A stretch of 64,000 nt of DNA from Gallionella sp. (GTDB lineage Bacteria; Pseudomonadota; Gammaproteobacteria; Burkholderiales; Gallionellaceae): NCBI GenBank assembly GCA_003153155.1, contig PLWV01000008.1, positions 131,436 through 195,435 on the forward strand, read 5' to 3'. The notes under the pieces were generated by a model, which was given only the letters and a program-made list of their open reading frames with translations, was not told where the DNA came from and did no database searches. The position numbers and the translations under genes were made by a program. Of the stretch, positions 58,857 through 64,000 are shown one piece after another. How positions within the stretch are numbered: position 1 is the stretch's first letter; the number at the start of each line of letters is the position of its first letter.

Positions 58857-60076
58857 GCTCCTCCCTGTTTTCGGGCGGCGATTTCTTCGATGGCGATTTC
58901 TTCGATTCTGGCCACGATATTTTCTTGTTGCCCGCTCTGATCGAAATCGGCATATTTTTTCGCAAACAGCCGGGCATTCTCGCGATAACCCGGCGCATCC
59001 AGCATGCTGCGAATAACAGTCACGTAGTCAGGCGGGGGAGTTTCAGGATTCACCGCGATCCCAGCTCCCATCGCCGCAACACGCATGGCCAGCAAGAAGC
59101 GTTCAAGCTGGGTGGGCAACAGCAGCAGCGGCACACCCGCCATCAACATGCCCGCCGTCATACCGTGTCCCGCATAGCCGATGGCAAGGTCGCATTCCGC
59201 CAGCAGTTTGTCGAGCCTGAACGGCTTGGTCGAAACGATGATGCGCTGGTTCTCATATTTTCGCCGCAAATCATCCGAAATGCCCGGCACACAGACGATA
59301 GCGCGAAGGCCAAGTACCACGATGGCTTCCAGCACGTTGGTAAAATCACGGCTTTGCGGCTCCAGATAGACGAACACGCGCTTGCCTTCGCCATCCGGCC
59401 ACGAGACCTCCTGCCCCATTTCCATGTTCCAGCAAGCCCCCCAATATTTGGCCGGTTCGCGTTGCGAGTAATGGTCCAGCTCGGCAAAAGTGCATAGGAA
59501 ATTTTCTTCGATCCCGAACAACTCGCTCACACTCACTAGCGGCTTAACCTTGTACGCGATGAGCAACGTGTTCATGTTGTTCAGTACCAGCGTGTCCGAA
59601 TTTTCCAGTCGTCCATGCGGAACATTCAGCCATGTACGCATATTGGGCATCGGCGTCTGACGCGGCGGAAAATAAAAACCGGTACCCAGCGTCGTTGCCG
59701 CCAAACCCATGCTGCGCGCCGCAAGCAACGCCGTGGGAGAATGATCCGCCACGATCACATCGCTGCCATGCAGCGCAAACAGAGACCGCCACGCGCTCAC
59801 CAAACCGGCCAGTCCATCCGCATTGAAATAACCGTAGCGCATGAGAATCTCTGAATAGTTGAGCGGGGGCTCGGGCAAACCATTTAGCTGCGGCAACCAT
59901 AACGGGGCCTGCAATATCGGGATTTCATCCCCAAGTATGCCGCTGACATTGTGCAGTTCGCGCAGCACCAACACCACATCATGACCGCGTTGCTTGAGCC
60001 TTCTTGCAAATGGAAGCAGCACAGAGATATGGCCGTATGACGAACCAAGTTCCCATACGAATGCAATGCGGCTCAT
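58853..60076 (-). CDS. UDP-glycosyltransferase-like (GT1/MGT-type) protein
   Basis: 407 aa with the GT-B N-terminus MSRIAFVWELGSSYGHISVL (nucleotide-sugar glycosyltransferases start with this GHI). The middle has LPFARRLKQRGHDVVLVLRE and the C-terminal domain has LLAECDLAIGYAGHGMTAGM with LMAGVPLLLLPTQLERFLLA, which matches the family sugar-donor loop (usually HGGxxT; here GYAGHGMT). I do not see the full HGGxGT signature, so donor use may differ. The gene is inserted between lolA and rarA and starts just past the second mobile element. Confidence 0.78.
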   Translation of the reverse strand: MSRIAFVWELGSSYGHISVLLPFARRLKQRGHDVVLVLRELHNVSGILGDEIPILQAPLWLPQLNGLPEPPLNYSEILMRYGYFNADGLAGLVSAWRSLFALHGSDVIVADHSPTALLAARSMGLAATTLGTGFYFPPRQTPMPNMRTWLNVPHGRLENSDTLVLNNMNTLLIAYKVKPLVSVSELFGIEENFLCTFAELDHYSQREPAKYWGACWNMEMGQEVSWPDGEGKRVFVYLEPQSRDFTNVLEAIVVLGLRAIVCVPGISDDLRRKYENQRIIVSTKPFRLDKLLAECDLAIGYAGHGMTAGMLMAGVPLLLLPTQLERFLLAMRVAAMGAGIAVNPETPPPDYVTVIRSMLDAPGYRENARLFAKKYADFDQSGQQENIVARIEEIAIEEIAARKQGGA

Positions 60077-60115
60077 GCTACATTTCCTTGTTGGCCAAGA
60101 GATGCCAATATCTTA

Positions 60116-60376
60116 CAGGGTGTTGAAAAACTACTGATGAAACGACTAGCCATCTGACTAAGCTGGCAAACTACGCCAACTAAGTCATTGGTTATGCGCT
60201 TCGGCATAACTGCTTTGCTCAAGGGCTCAAAATGCGGGGTCGCGCAGCGATAAACTAATAGTAAACTCCGCTTTTTGCGAGTTGGGCGGCAAAGGAAAGC
60301 CGCCCATCCCTGCGAGACCCGCTTCGCCCCTTCGCGCCTTGTTCTGCCATCGCTCGCGACGTTTTTCAACACCCTG
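60116..60376. mobile_element. MITE-like element ending at the lolA stop codon
   Basis: 261 bases with 16-base perfect terminal inverted repeats (CAGGGTGTTGAAAAAC at 60116-60131 and mirror at 60361-60376). It is flanked by TTA on both sides (60113-60115 and 60377-60379), a probable 3-base target duplication; the right TTA is the lolA stop codon (TAA on the minus strand). The interior shares TAGCCATCTGACTAA and AAGTCATTGGTTAT with the isp1 element, but the ends differ. No transposase. Confidence 0.8.
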
Positions 60377-61009
60377 TTATTCGCTCAACACATCTGCGCC
60401 TTTGGGCGGTGTGAAATGAAATTGTTTCTCAGCCAATTTTGGGTTGTGCTGCATGGCGGAAAAACGCAACACCGTTTTATGCCCGAACATATCGTTCAGT
60501 TCCATCACGACCAGCTCGGCTTGCGCATTGAATGCCATGAGTATCTTGTTGAAGCTGCTGTCTTGGCCTTTGCTGCCTTGGCCTTTGGGCGTAGCTTGCA
60601 GCCATTCCAGGCCATCCTTGTTGCCGTTTTCCATGAGCGTAAAACCGCGCTCGATTTCGTTGTTGCCGGAGAGCAGCGCGGCGGGACTGCTACCCAAGGC
60701 CGCATCCAGTTTCCTGACTGTCACCTGATTCAGGTCGGTATCGTACAACCAGAATTTGGTACCGTCTCCGACGATGAGTTGCTCGTAGGGCTTCTGGTAA
60801 GTCCAGCGGAATTTACCGGGACGCTGAAACTGCATGATGCCGGACGCGCTCTGGATGCGCTTGCCGTTTTGATCCAAAACCTCTTGAGTGAAATTCGCCT
60901 GTGCGGAATGTGTCGCGGCAATGAAGGTCTTGAGTTTTTCGATGGCTCCGGCGTGGGCGGTTGCAGCGAACAGGGAAATTGAAAAGCCGATTAAAAAATT
61001 TTTGAACAC
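60377..61009 (-). CDS. lolA: outer-membrane lipoprotein carrier protein LolA
   Basis: 210 aa with a signal peptide (MFKNFLIGFSISLFAATAHA). Motifs LKTFIAATHSAQANFTQEVL, ASGIMQFQRPGKFRWTYQKP, and VVMELNDMFGHKTVLRFSAM are LolA hallmarks. It shuttles lipoproteins across the periplasm. Downstream of ftsK on the same strand (87-base gap), the usual order. Its stop codon lies directly against a mobile element, which left the coding sequence whole. Confidence 0.95.
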   Translation of the reverse strand: MFKNFLIGFSISLFAATAHAGAIEKLKTFIAATHSAQANFTQEVLDQNGKRIQSASGIMQFQRPGKFRWTYQKPYEQLIVGDGTKFWLYDTDLNQVTVRKLDAALGSSPAALLSGNNEIERGFTLMENGNKDGLEWLQATPKGQGSKGQDSSFNKILMAFNAQAELVVMELNDMFGHKTVLRFSAMQHNPKLAEKQFHFTPPKGADVLSE

Positions 61010-61096
61010 GCTTTACACCTGAATTGAGTTAAGGGACAAGGGACAAGGGAGAAGGGGAAACCTCAGAGCGGTTGTTGCCCTTCCCCTTTATCCCTT

Positions 61097-63370
61097 TCAC
61101 CCTTCCCGATTTGGAGCAAGCACTTCACGATTACCGTTGCTTTGCATCGCCGAAACGATCCCTGCCGCTTCCATTTGTTCGACCAGCCGCGCGGCGCGGT
61201 TGTAGCCGATGCGCAAATGTCGTTGCACCAGCGAGATCGAAGCGCGGCGATTTTTGACGACGATTTCCACCGCCTGGTCATACAGCGGATCCGCTTCCGC
61301 ACCCAGGCTCTCACCCGCTGCACCGCCCTCTTCCGATGACTCTTCCAGCGAATTCAGCACGCCGTCGATGTACTGCGGCTCACCTTGCGCCTTGAGATAT
61401 TCGGCGACGCGGTGCACTTCCTGGTCGGACACGAACGCGCCATGCACGCGTTGCGGATAGCCGGTGCCTGGCGGCAGATATAACATGTCGCCCTGCCCTA
61501 ACAAGGCTTCCGCGCCCATCTGGTCGAGGATGGTGCGCGAATCGATTTTGCTCGACACCTGAAAGGCAACGCGCGTCGGCACGTTGGCCTTGATCAGTCC
61601 GGTGATCACATCCACTGACGGGCGTTGTGTGGCCAGCACCAGATGGATGCCGGAAGCGCGCGCTTTCTGCGCCAGACGCGCGATCAGTTCCTCGATCTTT
61701 TTGCCCACCACCATCATCAAGTCGGCGAGCTCGTCGATGAACACCACTATAAACTCCATCTCTTTCAGTGATTCCGGATTCTCCGGCGTGAGCGTGAACG
61801 GGTTGGTGAGCGGCTGCCTGGCTTTCACGGCATCGCGCACTCTCTGATTGTAGCCGGCGATGTTACGCACGCCAAAGTGAGACATGAGCCGGTAGCGCCT
61901 GTCCATTTCCTGCACGCACCAGTTGAGCGCGGAAGCGGCCTGGCGCATGTCCGTCACCACCGGCGCGAGCAAGTGCGGAATGCCCTCGTACACCGACAAT
62001 TCCAGCATCTTGGGATCGATCAGCAGCAGGCGCACCTGCTGCGGCGTGGCCTTGTATAGCAGGCTCAGGATCATCGCGTTGATCGCCACCGATTTGCCGG
62101 AACCCGTGGTACCCGCCACCAGCACATGCGGCATCTTGGCTAGATCGGCGACCACCGGTTTGCCAGAAATATCCTTGCCCATCGCGATGGTCAGCGCGGA
62201 GCCCATATCGGCATACACCTGCGAGCTGAGTATCTCGGACAGGCGCACCACCTGCCGTTTCGGGTTGGGTAACTCCAAGGCCATGTATGCCTTGCCGGGT
62301 ATCGTTTCGACCAGGCGTATGCTCACCACCGACAATGCGCGCGCCAGATCCTTCACCAGATTGGTGATCTGACTACCCTTCACACCGACGGCGGGTTCGA
62401 TCTCATAACGCGTGATCACCGGCCCGGGATAGGCTGCCACCACTTTCACTTCCACGCCAAAATCCTTCAGCTTGCGCTCGATCAGGCGCGAGGTAAATTC
62501 CAGCGTGTCGGCAGACACGACTTCAACCTGCTGTGATGCCTGATCCAGCAAATGCAACGGCGGCAACGGCGAGTCCGGCATATCGGCGAACAACGGAACC
62601 TGTTTTTCTTCCGCGGCTCGCGTCGATTTGGCCACTTCCATCAGCGGCATTTCAATGTGTATGGGCTGGTGCTCCTCAACGCGTTTCTTTTTTTCTTCTT
62701 CGACGACGGCGACTCGAACATGCGTCGCCTGCATGCCGATACGCCGATCCTGGCGTGTCTGCCAAGTCTGGCGCGCCCACAGATAAGCGGTTTCCAGCAG
62801 TTCACCCAACCAGTCCACAAAACGCAGCCAGGACAATCCGCTGAACAGGCTGAAGCCGGTGGCGATCAGGGCCAGCAGCAACAGCGTCGCACCGGTAAAG
62901 CCAAACACACGTGTCAACGCGTCGCCCAACATCGTGCCGAACATTCCGCCATGTTCCTGCGGCAACGTGACTTTTATGCTGTACAGGCGTTTCGCCTCAA
63001 GCGCGCTGCTGGCCAACAACAACGCGGTGAACCCGGCAACCGAGACCCACAATGCCCGCTTGCTGAAGATGCTGTCGGCGCGCAAATCATGGTATCCCGC
63101 CCACACGCGCTGCAACATGAACAGCACCCACCACCAGGCGGAGAAACCGAACAGGAAAAATAACCAATCGGCCAGATACGCGCCCAGTACTCCGCCCGGA
63201 TTGCTGGTGTGCATGCCGCTGACGCTACGCGACCAGGCCGGGTCGGCCGGATTATAGCCATACAAAGCGGCGGTGAAATACAGCGCGCAGGCGACCAGCA
63301 ATATCCAGCGCGATTCGCGCAGCAACACGAGCAACTTATTGGCCGGAAAATTGCCGCTCGCTTCAGCCAT
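61097..63370 (-). CDS. ftsK: DNA translocase FtsK
   Basis: 757 aa from the ATG at 63370 (MAEASGNF); a GTG three codons earlier is possible. Four N-terminal helices ([80 protein letters not shown]). A short linker follows, then the motor domain with P-loop [20 protein letters not shown], Walker [21 protein letters not shown] and the RNxAGYN block. The C-terminal winged helix gamma domain ([20 protein letters not shown]) reads KOPS. The linker is short, as in SpoIIIE-like or short FtsK forms. The ATG overlaps the stop of a tiny receiver-like remnant. Confidence 0.96.
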   Translation of the reverse strand: MAEASGNFPANKLLVLLRESRWILLVACALYFTAALYGYNPADPAWSRSVSGMHTSNPGGVLGAYLADWLFFLFGFSAWWWVLFMLQRVWAGYHDLRADSIFSKRALWVSVAGFTALLLASSALEAKRLYSIKVTLPQEHGGMFGTMLGDALTRVFGFTGATLLLLALIATGFSLFSGLSWLRFVDWLGELLETAYLWARQTWQTRQDRRIGMQATHVRVAVVEEEKKKRVEEHQPIHIEMPLMEVAKSTRAAEEKQVPLFADMPDSPLPPLHLLDQASQQVEVVSADTLEFTSRLIERKLKDFGVEVKVVAAYPGPVITRYEIEPAVGVKGSQITNLVKDLARALSVVSIRLVETIPGKAYMALELPNPKRQVVRLSEILSSQVYADMGSALTIAMGKDISGKPVVADLAKMPHVLVAGTTGSGKSVAINAMILSLLYKATPQQVRLLLIDPKMLELSVYEGIPHLLAPVVTDMRQAASALNWCVQEMDRRYRLMSHFGVRNIAGYNQRVRDAVKARQPLTNPFTLTPENPESLKEMEFIVVFIDELADLMMVVGKKIEELIARLAQKARASGIHLVLATQRPSVDVITGLIKANVPTRVAFQVSSKIDSRTILDQMGAEALLGQGDMLYLPPGTGYPQRVHGAFVSDQEVHRVAEYLKAQGEPQYIDGVLNSLEESSEEGGAAGESLGAEADPLYDQAVEIVVKNRRASISLVQRHLRIGYNRAARLVEQMEAAGIVSAMQSNGNREVLAPNREG

Positions 63371-63506
63371 GAGATGCACCGATCAAGGCCAACTGTCCAG
63401 CGACATGCGCCGTGACATGCCCAGTAAAATGTAACGCCCAGGCAATTTGTTTATTGCGCACCTTCTCGCAGAACAGCAAATGATCATCAACCAACAGAAC
63501 TTTCAT
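63363..63506 (-). pseudogene. 47-aa response-regulator-like remnant overlapping the ftsK start
   Basis: The ATG at 63506 has GGGGA eight bases upstream, and the product begins MKVLLVDDHLLFCEKVRNKQ, the beta-1 strand and acidic pair of receiver (CheY-like) domains (L-V-D-D-H). After residue 18 the sequence no longer reads like a receiver (IAWALHFTGHVTAHVAGQLA) and it stops after 47 codons inside the ftsK start. It may be a truncated response regulator or a diverged micro-protein. Confidence 0.45.
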
Positions 63507-63564
63507 GACGATTTTCCCCACACCGATTGATTATTATTGAACGTATCCATAATACCGCAGCCGG

Positions 63565-64000
63565 TCAATGCGCGCCTTTATTATCAAGCTGACCCAAGCG
63601 ATCCAGATCGAGCTGCCTGGCCGCAACGCGCGCATCCGCCTGCGGCAAATATGGCACGATGCCCAGCAACGGCGCGGCGATCCGCTGCTGCAGCGCGGCA
63701 ACGTTTTCTTCAACCGATGCCATGTCAGCTTCGACAACATTGGCCACCCAGCCCGCCAGCGTCAAGCCGCGCGCGGCGATCGCCCCCACCGTGAGCAGTG
63801 CGTGATTCAAACAACCCAGGCGCATGCCCACCACCAGGATGACCGGCAGGCCCAATTCCAGTACCAGATCGGCACTGTCCTGCTGCGCGTTAAGCGGCAC
63901 ACACAAGCCGCCCACACCCTCCACGATCACCACATCCGCCTGCGCAGCCAATTTTTGATAGGACTCTGTGATACGCGAAAATCGAATCTCGACCCCGGCG
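63565..64000 (-). CDS. bioD: dethiobiotin synthetase BioD, N-terminus beyond the right edge
   Basis: The frame is open to base 64000; 145 codons of the C-terminal part are in the window. VVIVEGVGGLCVPLNAQQDS is the conserved VEGxGGxxVP loop, and LELGLPVILVVGMRLGCLNH with the VANVVE block are BioD features. The upstream residues SRITESYQKLAAQADVVIVE run on without a start, so the true start is outside the window. It carries out ATP-dependent ureido ring closure in biotin synthesis. Followed by the small remnant and ftsK. Confidence 0.93.
   Translation of the reverse strand, partial: AGVEIRFSRITESYQKLAAQADVVIVEGVGGLCVPLNAQQDSADLVLELGLPVILVVGMRLGCLNHALLTVGAIAARGLTLAGWVANVVEADMASVEENVAALQQRIAAPLLGIVPYLPQADARVAARQLDLDRLGQLDNKGAH

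Overview
The window reads as a chromosomal segment of a betaproteobacterial chemolithotroph. The ftsK, lolA, rarA, serS housekeeping order, an FNR-type regulator, cbb3-like respiration and two NiFe hydrogenases all fit that. Gallionellaceae or related Nitrosomonadales is my best guess, from general protein resemblance only. I see no rRNA, CRISPR array, phage gene, integrase or complete insertion sequence.

Region 1 (1-15.4 kb, visibly more AT-rich). A polytopic membrane protein runs off the left edge, followed by a 36-aa membrane peptide and a stand-alone 176-aa protein resembling part of a haem-copper oxidase. A long minus-strand group then runs from 14.4 kb down to 2.2 kb: two small membrane proteins, a CcoN-like catalytic subunit, a CcoO-like monohaem cytochrome c, several small membrane proteins of unknown role, a second monohaem cytochrome c, a membrane-anchored FGE-fold protein, a membrane/spermidine-synthase fusion, CcoG, and a CcoH/FixH-like lipoprotein. 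No dihaem CcoP is visible. An FNR gene (14.65-15.41 kb) lies just behind a near-consensus FNR box in front of this group, so oxygen-controlled expression of an unusual cbb3-family oxidase is the likely theme.

Region 2 (15.8-43.6 kb, GC-rich). It opens with a degenerate tRNA-Ser carrying a hairpin insertion. The hoxFUYHW genes encode an NAD-linked (group 3d) hydrogenase and its protease, and run directly into a 2-oxoacid:ferredoxin oxidoreductase (gamma, alpha, beta) and a GltD-like flavoprotein with a C-terminal ferredoxin domain. This layout suggests H2-driven pyridine nucleotide and ferredoxin reduction linked to 2-oxoacid metabolism. Next come hypCD (minus strand) and an Isp-type membrane-linked hydrogenase operon (protease, HyaF-like protein, small subunit, isp1, isp2, a 148-aa protein, large subunit, hupE), then a conserved membrane protein, a nucleotidyltransferase and hypFEAB. 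A 261-bp MITE-like element sits exactly at the isp1 start codon, with a target duplication that restored the ATG. A slipin/NfeD pair closes the block.

Region 3 (43.8-54.3 kb). Accessory genes: a cupredoxin, an envelope protein, an SRPBCC protein, a nitroreductase, an aldo/keto reductase, DUF2950 and DUF3300 proteins, a secreted DUF5666-like protein, an HD-GYP protein, an outer-membrane barrel, and an intact tRNA-Ser(CGA). That tRNA shares 48 identical bases with the broken copy 38 kb upstream.

Region 4 (54.3-64 kb). An MltF-like lytic transglycosylase, serS, rarA, a glycosyltransferase, lolA, ftsK and a partial bioD. A second 261-bp MITE-like element sits at the lolA stop codon, next to the glycosyltransferase gene that interrupts the usual lolA-rarA order.
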